From contig NZ_LT907975.1 of NCBI RefSeq assembly GCF_900217235.1, positions 3,819,001-3,883,000 on the forward strand: a stretch of DNA of 64,000 nt. The letters are read 5' to 3'. This DNA comes from Pseudodesulfovibrio profundus. Its GTDB lineage: Bacteria > Desulfobacterota > Desulfovibrionia > Desulfovibrionales > Desulfovibrionaceae. Both the position numbers and the translations under genes were made by a program. The notes beneath the pieces were generated by a model. It was not told the origin of the DNA. It saw only the letters and a program-made list of their open reading frames with translations, and ran no database searches. Shown one piece after another: positions 25,291-33,053 of this stretch. How positions within the stretch are numbered: position 1 is the first letter of the stretch; each line of letters begins with the position of its first letter.

Positions 25291-25769
25291 GTGATTTCAC
25301 CATCATAGTAGACAGCCGTGAGCAGGCTCCTTTCACCTTTGAGCGTTTCCCCGTCTCCGTGGAGGTGGGGACGCTCACTACGGGTGATTACGCCATCAAG
25401 CATTTTGAGCATCGTTTCGGTTGGGAGCGTAAGAGCCTTGAGGACCTTTATGGCTCGATGTTCCAAGGACGTGAACGGTTCGCAAGAGAGATGCACCGGG
25501 CGCGGGGTTATGAATACTTCGCGGTTGTCGTTGAGGCTCCTTATAGCGTCCTCTTTGAGCAGATGCCAAGGCGCAAGGGCAACCCCAAGGCTTTCGTCAA
25601 CTCCTGCCGCTCGTGGGCGCAAAAAAACGGTATCCAATTCTGGTTTGCCAGGACCATGGGAAACGCCCGAGCTGAAGCTGAGGCAGAAATGTACCAGCAA
25701 ATGCGGCTGATGTGGGAACGGGAGATCAAGACCATGAAGACCCTGCAAAAAGCGTTGGAGGCGAAGTAA
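25287..25769 (+). CDS. ERCC4-domain nuclease
   Basis: 160 aa. Starts with the XPF/ERCC4 nuclease motif IIVDSREQAPFTF and continues with GDYAI and ERKSLEDLYGS (the ERK motif), so the active site is intact. It probably cuts branched or flapped DNA during phage recombination. ATGA overlap with the preceding gene and TAATG overlap with the next. Confidence 0.9.
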   Translation: MSDFTIIVDSREQAPFTFERFPVSVEVGTLTTGDYAIKHFEHRFGWERKSLEDLYGSMFQGRERFAREMHRARGYEYFAVVVEAPYSVLFEQMPRRKGNPKAFVNSCRSWAQKNGIQFWFARTMGNARAEAEAEMYQQMRLMWEREIKTMKTLQKALEAK

Positions 25770-26515
25770 TGCACCACGGATTCGACGTTGAAGTAGCAAG
25801 GGCGTACGGCGTTGAGGCGGCTATTATCCTTAATTGCTTCCACTTTTGGGCGCAAAAGAATGCAGCAAATAAGAAACACATCCATGACGGGCTTGTGTGG
25901 ACATACAACTCACGCAAGGCGTTGGCTGAGATATTCCCATATTGGAACGAGAATAAAATCAGGCGTATCCTTGAGAAAATGGAAAAGGAGGGGTTGATCG
26001 TCACCGGCAACTACAACCCGTCCGGTTATGACCGCACAAAGTGGTATGCCATTTCTGCCCAATGCATTTGTCAATTTAGCCAGTTCCATTTGGCAGATTT
26101 GCCAAATCGATTTGGCAAAAATGCCCAACCTATACCAGTTAATAACACAGTTAATAACACAGTTGATAGCGGCAACGCTTCCGCGAAGCCGGGTGCCTGT
26201 TCCTCTGAGGAGTGGGAAGAGTACCTTGCCTACTCGGAGGGCTTTCTCAAAAAGCAGCAGGATATGTGGGGCAAGCTCGTTGAGGTCACGGATGTAAAAA
26301 TCAAATCCGGTGCCAGGGCAATTGACAACCTCATCAGGGTTAAGGCTTTCCCGAGGAAGACCGTTCACGAAACTATCGAGTGGGCCAGAGTTCATGAATT
26401 TTGGAGCCTACAGCTTCGCTCTCTCGGTTCGTTGACGAAAAAAGGCAAGAACGGAGAAACCAAATTCGCCAACATCCTGGCAGCAAGGGCAAGGGAGATT
26501 CACAATGCGCGGTGA
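25769..26515 (+). CDS. Phage replication initiator, O-like with winged helix
   Basis: 248 aa. The N-terminal winged-helix domain (about 1-95: SRKALAEIFPYWNENKIRRI, then GLIVTGNY) resembles phage replication proteins. The middle (about 100-140) is low-complexity and coded by repeated DNA that may be the origin. The C-terminal domain has KAFPRKTVHETIEW. It starts on TAATG behind the ERCC4 gene; a start 19 codons earlier is not needed. Confidence 0.8.
   Translation: MHHGFDVEVARAYGVEAAIILNCFHFWAQKNAANKKHIHDGLVWTYNSRKALAEIFPYWNENKIRRILEKMEKEGLIVTGNYNPSGYDRTKWYAISAQCICQFSQFHLADLPNRFGKNAQPIPVNNTVNNTVDSGNASAKPGACSSEEWEEYLAYSEGFLKKQQDMWGKLVEVTDVKIKSGARAIDNLIRVKAFPRKTVHETIEWARVHEFWSLQLRSLGSLTKKGKNGETKFANILAARAREIHNAR
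26087..26166 (+). repeat. Candidate replication origin inside the initiator gene
   Basis: A TTTGGCA-type element (26088) is followed by a perfect 22-bp palindrome at 26098-26119: TTTGCCAAA and its complement around TCGA. Then come two and a half direct repeats of ACAGTTAATAAC (26137-26165). Dyad iterons followed by AT-rich repeats in the middle of the initiator gene mirror the lambda ori in gene O. Confidence 0.5.
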
Positions 26516-26825
26516 GTTGCAGCATAGGACACTGGCCGGGTTCGCTCGTTTCCCTGAGCTTATGGACGCAACACCACAGTTCATCACGGGTGACGAACCT
26601 TGGCACACCATCCGGCGCGGCCTTGAGGCTTGGCACCGTGGCGAGTGTAGCCGCCTTGAGCTGATGCGCGGGATGTGGGGCAAATATGGCGCGTGGCAAT
26701 TCTGGTCGCTTCTCGGAGTGCTTGAGGATGCCGAGACTGTTCCCGGCAAGCGGTGGGCAGAGACGCAGATTCAGCGGCTGATGGAAGCAATTGAGCGAGA
26801 GTACGAGGGACGTAATGCACAGTGA
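26505..26825 (+). CDS. Hypothetical phage protein, 106 aa
   Basis: Trp- and Glu-rich, begins MRGELQHRTLAGFARF. It overlaps the initiator by 11 nt and the helicase-like gene by 11 nt. Its position between initiator and ATPase suggests a replication accessory role such as helicase loading, but the sequence itself does not say so. Confidence 0.6.
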   Translation: MRGELQHRTLAGFARFPELMDATPQFITGDEPWHTIRRGLEAWHRGECSRLELMRGMWGKYGAWQFWSLLGVLEDAETVPGKRWAETQIQRLMEAIEREYEGRNAQ

Positions 26826-27786
26826 CGCAAAGCAACAGGGCTTAGCGGCTTGGACCATGAAAGCCAAGAAGTGGTTGAACGCTCAGCCGCAAGGTGAATT
26901 CACGGCGTGGGTGTTTGGATCAGAGTTGGGCCTGAACGCCTTCCCCGAAGTTCGGGACACCGTTCTCAGCGACATGGTGACCATGAATCTCATTGAGCCG
27001 TTTGGTGATGTCCGTGGCCGGTATCGTCCGGTCAAGCGAGACTGCCGCCCTATGGACTGGCATAACGCCATCACGGATTACTATCCGATTTGGTTGCCGC
27101 TTGAGATCCACCGGATATGCGGCGTTCAGAAAAAGAACGTGGTTGTCGTGGCCGGTGAGACAAACGCCGGTAAGACTGCCTTGGTTGTCGAGACAATCCA
27201 CAAAAACCTTAAACAGAATGGAGGCTCACACGAACGCATCAACTTGTTTAACTCCGAAATGGGAGACGGCGAACTCCGTGCTCGACTGCTGAACATGGAC
27301 AACAACCCGTCGAACTGGGCTGGGCTTGAAGCTTTTGAACGAACCCGGGATTTTCACCAGGTCATCGACCCTGATGGATTCAACGTCATCGACTATCTTG
27401 AAATCTCAGACAAGTTCTACCTGGTCGGCAAGATGATTCAGCAGATTCACGAAAAGCTGAACAACGGCATTGCCATTGTCTGCATCCAGAAATCAAAGGG
27501 TTTGGACTTTGCGAGAGGCGGCGAGTTCGGGCTTGAGAAATCACGCCTTGCAATCAGCCTGTTTTATAATCACGGGATGCACTCCTGCAAAATCGTCAAG
27601 TGCAAGTTGCCGCTCGGTCAGATCAACCCGCAGGGCATGGAGCGTGACTTTATCGTCGAGCATGGGCGCAATATCCGATGGTCATCGGACTGGCGTTATC
27701 TCACGGAGAAGGAACGCGCCGATTTGTGGAAACAACACGAACAAAGCGCAGCGGCCAACAAGACACGCGCCGCATTGGGCCTGTAG
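26815..27786 (+). CDS. RecA/DnaB-type replicative ATPase
   Basis: 323 aa. Walker A VAGETNAGKTALVVE near residue 117, followed by a RecA-like core with LFNSEMGDGELRARLL and GIAIVCIQKSKG (Walker B/sensor region). The N-terminal 90 residues are a small helical domain. Most likely the phage helicase or a DnaB-like translocase. Start at ATG 26815 with GAGGGA upstream. Confidence 0.8.
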   Translation: MHSDAKQQGLAAWTMKAKKWLNAQPQGEFTAWVFGSELGLNAFPEVRDTVLSDMVTMNLIEPFGDVRGRYRPVKRDCRPMDWHNAITDYYPIWLPLEIHRICGVQKKNVVVVAGETNAGKTALVVETIHKNLKQNGGSHERINLFNSEMGDGELRARLLNMDNNPSNWAGLEAFERTRDFHQVIDPDGFNVIDYLEISDKFYLVGKMIQQIHEKLNNGIAIVCIQKSKGLDFARGGEFGLEKSRLAISLFYNHGMHSCKIVKCKLPLGQINPQGMERDFIVEHGRNIRWSSDWRYLTEKERADLWKQHEQSAAANKTRAALGL

Positions 27787-27995
27787 TGAGCACTCCATGG
27801 CAAGACATCCACTCCCGCTTTCCCGTCATCTGCGAAGGCGAGCCGGGAAGAGGCAAGGGCCGATACAAAGGGTGCGCAGCTTGGAACGAACATCAACGAG
27901 TCTGCAACAAGCGAATTATGAACGGCGGGATGTGCAGCAGGACAATTGAGGAGGCAGAGCAGGAACACAAACTTATTCAAATGGGCCAGACTTAG
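27786..27995 (+). CDS. Hypothetical phage protein, 69 aa
   Basis: Starts at a GTG that overlaps the helicase stop codon (TAGTG) and reads MSTPWQDIHSRFPVIC. It has several Cys residues, GEPGRGKGRYKGC and a helical C-terminus. The frame is open further upstream but only inside the helicase gene. Function unknown. Confidence 0.55.
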   Translation: MSTPWQDIHSRFPVICEGEPGRGKGRYKGCAAWNEHQRVCNKRIMNGGMCSRTIEEAEQEHKLIQMGQT

Positions 27996-28099
27996 TGCTA
28001 GAAATGTGCGGCTACAAGAAAGAGGACATCGAGCGACTGCTCACTGACAAGCTGCATGAGCTTGATGGGCACGTCAGCGATGTAAAGGAGAACGGCTAG
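27995..28099 (+). CDS. Very small phage protein, 34 aa
   Basis: GTG start overlaps the previous stop (TAGTG) and the stop overlaps the next GTG (TAGTG). Reads MLEMCGYKKEDIERLLTDKL and ends DVKENG. A helical peptide; the tight stop-start chain on both sides supports real translation. Confidence 0.45.
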   Translation: MLEMCGYKKEDIERLLTDKLHELDGHVSDVKENG

Positions 28100-29358
28100 T
28101 GAATAAAAGCGATATTGTAAAAAGCAAGCTCCTCGACCTCCCTCGCAGTGTTTGGCGACAGGGGAGGGTGGTCAAGGAACTCGCAAGGGCAGCGGATTGT
28201 TCAACCCGCATGGTCAGGAAGGTACGCGAAACTCTCGAAAAGAGTCAACCGGCTGGCGCTGAAATAGTCACCAATGAGCAGCTTGACCCCGGTAACGAGG
28301 ACACTTTGCGGCTTGAGGTCAAGATCCAGCAACTTGAAAAGGAACTCAAGCGCGCTCGCAAGGAGAAACTGACGGACGCCGAGGTAAAACGGTTTATTCT
28401 CAAGTCACGTGCCAACACGGACGATGTGCCGGTGTGGGTGCCAAGGTCGGCAAAAATCCACGAGCATGGCGAAGATGTGCCTATGACAATGTGGTCAGAT
28501 TTCCATTGGGCTGAGCAGGTTCGCCCGGAGGAGATCCAGGGGCTTAACAGGTTTGACATGGATATCGCTGCCGAGCGCTTGCGCACGCTTTGCGATAACA
28601 CGTCATACTTGTTGACCGATCACCTCAAGGGCCGCGACTGGCCGGGGATTATCGTCTGCCTGAATGGTGACATGCTTTCTGGCGACATTCACGAAGAGTT
28701 GTCGGAAACCAACGCCGAAGATATTGGACCGGCGTGGATTGACTTGCGCCGTAACTTGCAAAGTGCGCTGACTCTCATGGCTGACAGATTCGGCAAGGTG
28801 TTTGTTCCTTGTGAGTTCGGCAACCATACCCGCACCACCAAGAAAATTCGGCACAAGAAAGCCGCGCACAAGAACCTTGACTGGCTGCTCTACCATGAGC
28901 TTGCCGACTTCATGGCCGACGATGATCGAATCAAGTTCCTCATTGGTGAAGGCGCTGACGTGCAGTTCAAGGTGTACGATCACACTTACCGCATGACGCA
29001 CGGCAATCAGTTTCGAGGCGGTGCCGGATTCATCGGCGCGTTGGCTCCGGTCACTCGCGGTGAACATAAAAAGCGGATTGCTGTCCAATCCTACAATGCG
29101 GGGTATGACACCCTGCTCATCGGTCACTTTCACCAGTGCATGAAGCTGCCGCGAGTTCTCTGCAACGGTTCACTGGTCGGATATAACGAGTTCGCCATCA
29201 ACAACAACTTTAGTTTTGACGAACCTAAGCAAATGCTTTGGTTGACTAATAGGCGTTTGGGACTTGTTAACCCACTTGAGGTCTACTGTGTCGAACCGGG
29301 CCAACCAGTCAACGACAATTCCCCATGGGTTTCGTGGGAAGAAAGGGAGAGTGCATAA
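28099..29358 (+). CDS. Calcineurin-like metallophosphoesterase with N-terminal HTH region
   Basis: 419 aa. The first 50 residues look like a helix-turn-helix (RQGRVVKELARAADCSTRMV), followed by a coiled coil (70-105). The phosphoesterase domain has SDFHWAE, LNGDMLSGDIHEEL, FGNHTR, THGNQF and IGHFHQ, the metal-ligand set of the family. The substrate (nucleotide or nucleic acid end) is unknown. AAGGAG lies eight nt upstream of the GTG start. Confidence 0.85.
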   Translation: MNKSDIVKSKLLDLPRSVWRQGRVVKELARAADCSTRMVRKVRETLEKSQPAGAEIVTNEQLDPGNEDTLRLEVKIQQLEKELKRARKEKLTDAEVKRFILKSRANTDDVPVWVPRSAKIHEHGEDVPMTMWSDFHWAEQVRPEEIQGLNRFDMDIAAERLRTLCDNTSYLLTDHLKGRDWPGIIVCLNGDMLSGDIHEELSETNAEDIGPAWIDLRRNLQSALTLMADRFGKVFVPCEFGNHTRTTKKIRHKKAAHKNLDWLLYHELADFMADDDRIKFLIGEGADVQFKVYDHTYRMTHGNQFRGGAGFIGALAPVTRGEHKKRIAVQSYNAGYDTLLIGHFHQCMKLPRVLCNGSLVGYNEFAINNNFSFDEPKQMLWLTNRRLGLVNPLEVYCVEPGQPVNDNSPWVSWEERESA

Positions 29359-29627
29359 TGCCAGACGCATACATTCACGACAACAAGCATAAATCAACAG
29401 AGGTTTTATGTTCGGACCCTGTAAATCTGCCGAGTCACTACCGGCAGTTTGGCAAAGAGGTCATCGACATCATCCGCGACACGCTGACGCCGGAGGAGTT
29501 TGTCGGATACTGCAAGGGCAACGAACTCAAATACCGCCTTCGGGCAGGGTTCAAGGACAAGTCGAAAATGAATGAAGATATGGAAAAGGCCATGAAATAC
29601 CGAGAGTTTAGGGAGTGCTACTTATGA
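29358..29627 (+). CDS. DUF3310 family phage protein
   Basis: 89 aa. PSHYRQFGKEVIDIIRDTL followed by GNELKYRLR matches the DUF3310 pattern common in phage nucleotide-metabolism regions. TAATG overlap with the phosphoesterase, ATGA overlap with the lysozyme. Function not established. Confidence 0.75.
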   Translation: MPDAYIHDNKHKSTEVLCSDPVNLPSHYRQFGKEVIDIIRDTLTPEEFVGYCKGNELKYRLRAGFKDKSKMNEDMEKAMKYREFRECYL

Positions 29628-30052
29628 TGCAACAATTGACTGAGCAACTGAAAAGGCACGAAGGATTGAGGCTCAAGCCATATCGATGCACCGCTGGCAA
29701 ACTCTCCATTGGATTTGGGAGAAATCTTGATGACAAGGGGATCAATGAAGGCGAAGCCGAAACCATGCTGTGGCGTGATGTCGCCGAAGCGCGTGCGCTG
29801 CTTGAAAGACATTCGGGATTCCTTCGACTCGACGAAGTGCGTCAGGCCGTATTGATCAACATGTGTTTCAATCTCGGGATTAGCCGCCTGATGCAGTTCC
29901 AAAAAATGTGGCGAGCTATCTCCTATGAAGACTGGGAACAGGCCGCAGCCGAAATGCTTGATTCGCGTTGGGCAAAACAGGTCGGTGACAGGGCAACTGA
30001 ATTGGCCGCTCAGATGAAGAGTGGCGAGTGGTCGGAGGTGAAGCATGACTAA
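29624..30052 (+). CDS. Phage lysozyme (glycoside hydrolase family 24)
   Basis: 142 aa muramidase. The catalytic segment reads RHEGLRLKPYRCTAGKLSIG: the Glu is present, but the expected Asp/Cys-x5-Thr becomes Cys-x5-Ser. GFGRNLD and later helices follow the T4-lysozyme/R21 pattern. No signal-arrest-release segment is seen, so a holin is needed; a 3-TM holin gene lies 1.3 kb downstream. Start on ATGA overlap. Confidence 0.88.
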   Translation: MMQQLTEQLKRHEGLRLKPYRCTAGKLSIGFGRNLDDKGINEGEAETMLWRDVAEARALLERHSGFLRLDEVRQAVLINMCFNLGISRLMQFQKMWRAISYEDWEQAAAEMLDSRWAKQVGDRATELAAQMKSGEWSEVKHD

Positions 30053-30287
30053 GCACTGCAAAGGATGCGGCGTGGACATCACAGGCAATATCTCCAACAC
30101 ATGTGGTCGCAATGAGTGCCGGGATTCGTTGACCGAGACAATCATAGACGTTGATACTGGCAAAATCTACCGCGTTGACAAGCGTCATGGCATGGCGAGT
30201 GACGTGTTCCCATGGTTGCGTGGCACAGAGCACGACAAGCCGTTGACGGTTGGGGTTATGATCGAAGAAGGAGGACGACATGAGTAA
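30045..30287 (+). CDS. Small phage protein with N-terminal zinc motif, 80 aa
   Basis: MTKHCKGCGVDITG and CGRNEC form a likely zinc knuckle, followed by a beta-rich region. Overlaps lysozyme by 8 nt and the next gene by 8 nt. Function unknown. Confidence 0.6.
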   Translation: MTKHCKGCGVDITGNISNTCGRNECRDSLTETIIDVDTGKIYRVDKRHGMASDVFPWLRGTEHDKPLTVGVMIEEGGRHE

Positions 30288-30585
30288 ATTTGAAGGGCAT
30301 ACGCCGGGGCCGTGGGTGTTCGATAAAAATCTTGACGTTTCGCAGGGCGGCAAGTTCACCTCGGACCAAGATGACATTTGCTTCGTTAATCATGAAGTCG
30401 GGGACCGCGATGGCTTTGCCAACTACGACACAGCAAAAGCCAACGCCGCCCTTATCGCCGCCGCACCGGATATGTATGACGCTTTGAAGGACACCCTAAA
30501 TAGTTTGGAGGTTGCGGGTGCTGACTTTACCAACGAGATGTATGCCATCAGACAGGTTCTTGCCAAAGCGAAGGGGGAAAAATGA
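30280..30585 (+). CDS. Conserved-type phage protein, 101 aa
   Basis: Contains HTPGPW near the start and NAALIAAAPDMYDALKDTL in the middle, a combination seen in many small phage proteins of unknown function. It stands in the run of overlapping early genes. Confidence 0.65.
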   Translation: MSKFEGHTPGPWVFDKNLDVSQGGKFTSDQDDICFVNHEVGDRDGFANYDTAKANAALIAAAPDMYDALKDTLNSLEVAGADFTNEMYAIRQVLAKAKGEK

Positions 30586-30740
30586 AGACCACCAAAACAA
30601 TCATTCAAACACTCCGCAACACTTCCCAGCCGTTGAGCCAAAAGACTATCAAACGGGCGGCAGATCGTCTTGAGCGGCTTGACTCCATTTGCAAGAAGCT
30701 GCTTGATGAGCGGGAAAAGGTGCTTGGGGGTGGGGTGTGA
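30582..30740 (+). CDS. Hypothetical phage protein, 52 aa
   Basis: ATGA overlap with the upstream gene and GTGA overlap with the next. Begins MKTTKTIIQTLRNTSQ, helical and basic. Too short for family assignment; tight overlaps support translation. Confidence 0.5.
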   Translation: MKTTKTIIQTLRNTSQPLSQKTIKRAADRLERLDSICKKLLDEREKVLGGGV

Positions 30741-30955
30741 AATTCCACGAACTGCGAGACCTGATCGGCGAAGAGTCCGCAACCAAGCTGTGCGAAATGT
30801 ACGGTGGCTGTCAAGAAAAGATACCTAAGCCGCCGCGTACTGAGCGCAACGCACAGATAATGCGAATGTTCAAGGGCGACGTGCCGAGGAAGACGATAGC
30901 GGCAGCGTTTGGGCTGAATTACTCGACGGTTTGTAAGATTATCAGCAAGGGGTGA
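30737..30955 (+). CDS. Mor-like transcription activator candidate
   Basis: 72 aa: FHELRDLIGEESATKLCEMYGG followed by a C-terminal helix-turn-helix (PRKTIAAAFGLNYSTVCKI), the layout of the Mu Mor/C family (quoted parts shortened). It is the last early gene before a strong terminator, the place where a late-gene activator is expected. GTG start on a GTGA overlap. Confidence 0.65.
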   Translation: MKFHELRDLIGEESATKLCEMYGGCQEKIPKPPRTERNAQIMRMFKGDVPRKTIAAAFGLNYSTVCKIISKG

Positions 30956-30978
30956 ATCCCACCAAGGTCAGCGCTATA

Positions 30979-31003
30979 GCCTCACTCCTGTGGGGCTTTT
31001 TTT
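30979..31003 (+). terminator. Terminator ending the rightward early operon
   Basis: Stem GCCTCAC/GTGGGGC (one U-G) with loop TCCT and seven Ts. It separates the early genes from the lysis/late genes. Confidence 0.88.
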
Positions 31004-31055
31004 GTGCTTTTTGGCACCCGTTTTTTCCACGCCGCTTGGGTATATATGAACCCTC

Positions 31056-31214
31056 ATGGACGACACACTTATCACACCCCTCGACGAAGCAATGGATCCG
31101 GATTTGATGTTCGGGTCTGTTGCCGCTTCCGATTGGTATGACGGCGACGAAGATTTGGAGAGTTACGGCCTTTACGAGGACGGGCACTCTTATCAGGTAA
31201 CGGACAGGCCATAA
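31056..31214 (+). CDS. Acidic small phage protein, 52 aa
   Basis: Begins MDDTLITPLDEAMDPDL and is very rich in Asp/Glu. A TATATAT box 8 nt upstream hints at a late promoter. The stop overlaps the next start (TAATG). Function unknown. Confidence 0.5.
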   Translation: MDDTLITPLDEAMDPDLMFGSVAASDWYDGDEDLESYGLYEDGHSYQVTDRP

Positions 31215-31396
31215 TGCCCAATTGGATTCAACACATATTCAACCCGCTGCATTGCTTTTGCAGACTGAGGTCCATTGGCTGCCCTAAGCCTTTGGCCCTT
31301 TGGCTGTGCGAGCGGTGGAGTACGGTTTATAACTGGTTGAATGGGCGCGGGTGGAAGCGTGGCAAGTTCATGGTGTTTGAGTGGGGAGGGAAGTAA
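31214..31396 (+). CDS. Hypothetical phage protein, 60 aa
   Basis: Begins MPNWIQHIFNPLHC; Trp-rich and basic, with a moderately hydrophobic middle (LALWLCERW). TAATG overlaps at both ends place it in the lysis operon. Confidence 0.55.
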   Translation: MPNWIQHIFNPLHCFCRLRSIGCPKPLALWLCERWSTVYNWLNGRGWKRGKFMVFEWGGK

Positions 31397-31839
31397 TGTT
31401 TGGCCTTGATGATGCAGTTGGCAGCGTCTTTGATTTTGGAAAGACGATTGTCGATAAAATATGGCCGGACGCAGATGAGGCGGAAAAGCGCAAATTCAAT
31501 CAGTTCATGGCTGAGTTGACCGCGCATGTAAAACTCGTCATGGGGCAGCTTGAAGTCAACAAGACCGAGGCTGGTCATAAGTCAATTTTCGTTGCTGGGT
31601 GGAGACCATTTATCGGCTGGGTGTGTGGAGCCGGCCTTGCCTATCAGTTTTTAGTCTACCCTCTCCTTACTTGGTTGTGGTCTCTCTTAATCGCCTTTTC
31701 AATTATCCCTGCAACAGCAATTTACCCCCCAGCCCTTGCTATCGGGACTCTTGTCTCGCTGATCGGCGGCATGCTTGGTCTTGGTGCCGTCCGGACCGTT
31801 GAGCACATCAAGGGAGTAGCAAAAAACTCACTCAAGTAG
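31396..31839 (+). CDS. Holin, 3-TM phage family
   Basis: 147 aa. An amphipathic N-terminal half with KSIFVAGWRPFIGWVCG, then three hydrophobic stretches (about 75-95, 97-112, 113-135) as in the 3TM holin family (GTA-type). It would form the membrane lesion that frees the lysozyme at 29624-30052. Confidence 0.85.
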   Translation: MFGLDDAVGSVFDFGKTIVDKIWPDADEAEKRKFNQFMAELTAHVKLVMGQLEVNKTEAGHKSIFVAGWRPFIGWVCGAGLAYQFLVYPLLTWLWSLLIAFSIIPATAIYPPALAIGTLVSLIGGMLGLGAVRTVEHIKGVAKNSLK

Positions 31840-31842
31840 CAC

Positions 31843-32076
31843 ATGACAAAGCCAAACGAACACACTGATGCCTGCTGGCAGCTTGATCGCAAAGTATCAC
31901 TTGCTGTCGTAATTATTTTTCTTGTCCAGTTCGCCGGTACTGTTTGGTGGGCATCTGACCTTTCAGCACGACTTCTTTCTGTCGAGACAGAGCAGGCCAG
32001 ATATGAACACATCATGCAACAGATTACCGAGATCAAGACAGACGTTAAGTGGATTAAGCAGGCAGTAGATAAGTGA
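31843..32076 (+). CDS. Single-TM coiled-coil protein of the lysis region
   Basis: 77 aa: N-terminal cytoplasmic part, one TM helix (about residues 19-39), then a helical region ending EIKTDVKWIKQAVD. The layout resembles XhlA/spanin-like accessory lysis proteins. No lipoprotein spanin partner is evident next to it. Confidence 0.65.
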   Translation: MTKPNEHTDACWQLDRKVSLAVVIIFLVQFAGTVWWASDLSARLLSVETEQARYEHIMQQITEIKTDVKWIKQAVDK

Positions 32077-32159
32077 AAATGGCTCTGCACCACATAACTA
32101 TTTTCTTTTTGTCCATTGACGCGCCCATATGGGCTGCAATTTGGCTTTTGCTTTTGTAA
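32073..32159 (+). CDS. Hydrophobic micro-protein, 28 aa
   Basis: GTG start on a GTGA overlap. Reads MKMALHHITIFFLSIDAPIW and ends AAIWLLLL, i.e. nearly one membrane span. It may be a lysis regulator or only a leader peptide for the next gene. Confidence 0.35.
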   Translation: MKMALHHITIFFLSIDAPIWAAIWLLLL

Positions 32160-32174
32160 AAAGGAGAGTTTTAA

Positions 32175-32384
32175 ATGAGCAAAACAACCGTGACACAATC
32201 CGGTGGCGTTGGGTTCTTCGGGCTTTTGACGGCCCTTTTCGTGGGTTTGAAACTGACCGGCCATATTGCTTGGTCTTGGTGGTGGGTGCTTGCCCCGATC
32301 TGGATGCCACTCTGCTTGACCGTTGTCATCATTGCCGCTTGCCTTGGTTTCGCCGCTTGGTCGTGGAAAGACAGGACCATGTAG
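32175..32384 (+). CDS. Small two-TM phage protein (Fragile-X-F type)
   Basis: 69 aa. FFGLLTALFVGLKLTGHIAW and SWWWVLAPIWMPLCLTVVII form two TM helices. The pattern matches phage proteins annotated as transmembrane Fragile-X-F proteins, probably holin-like or anti-holin. AAGGAG upstream. Confidence 0.75.
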   Translation: MSKTTVTQSGGVGFFGLLTALFVGLKLTGHIAWSWWWVLAPIWMPLCLTVVIIAACLGFAAWSWKDRTM

Positions 32385-32512
32385 GCGGTGTGACTGTGAG
32401 CAAGGGAACAGGAATGAAACGCGGCGGAGGTGGAGGTTTCTAGCAAGTATGGTTGAAGTTATTTTGTTCTATCCACCCAACTTCGCTTTTGAACGGACTG
32501 CCGTCATAGGTC

Positions 32513-32635
32513 ATGCCTAACGGCAAACGAACATACTACTGCGCTCACTGCGGCGTCACAATCATCTGGACGCAGCTCGACAGCAAACACAAGCAGTCGA
32601 AAACGTGCCCGTTTTGTCATAGGGGCATCAAATAG
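32513..32635 (+). CDS. Zinc-ribbon micro-protein, 40 aa
   Basis: MPNGKRTYYCAHCGVTIIW...CPFCHRGIK: two CxxC pairs 22 residues apart, like Com-type zinc ribbons. Two tiny frames precede it (about 32392-32439 and 32450-32520), which may be translated but cannot be supported further. Confidence 0.5.
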   Translation: MPNGKRTYYCAHCGVTIIWTQLDSKHKQSKTCPFCHRGIK

Positions 32636-32708
32636 AAAAATCACGCCCGTTCGCTCGACGATGAGACAGGGCGGGTTATATTTCGCAAAGACGCAAGGCG
32701 TAGTGAGA

Positions 32709-33053
32709 ATGGCAAAGAGCAGATTCAACGTAGGATACAACGCCTCCCGCAAGCAGCGAGAGAAGGCGTGGGAGAATAGCGGTAGGACATTCAAGCCTGC
32801 CAAGAGGCGGTGGGAATCGCCTGATGAACTCCGCGCCATGTCCTACCCTGGATATCTCAAGTCCCAATACTGGAGAGAGAACAGATACCAGTTTCTCAAG
32901 GCGGCATCGTTCCGCTGCCAAAAGTGCAGGGCAAAGGATGTTGAGTTGCATGTCCACCACAAGACCTACGAGCATAGAGGTTGTGAGTGGATGTTCCCCA
33001 AGGATGTAATTGTTTTCTGTAAAGAGTGTCACAAAAAGGAGCACGGGCAATAG
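32709..33053 (+). CDS. HNH endonuclease
   Basis: 114 aa. CQKC, LHVHHKTYEHRG and CKECHKKEH are the HNH catalytic and zinc-binding elements. HNH proteins beside terminase genes often take part in packaging-linked cleavage. It could also be a mobile nuclease. Start at ATG 32709 by domain position; the ribosome site is weak. Confidence 0.85.
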   Translation: MAKSRFNVGYNASRKQREKAWENSGRTFKPAKRRWESPDELRAMSYPGYLKSQYWRENRYQFLKAASFRCQKCRAKDVELHVHHKTYEHRGCEWMFPKDVIVFCKECHKKEHGQ

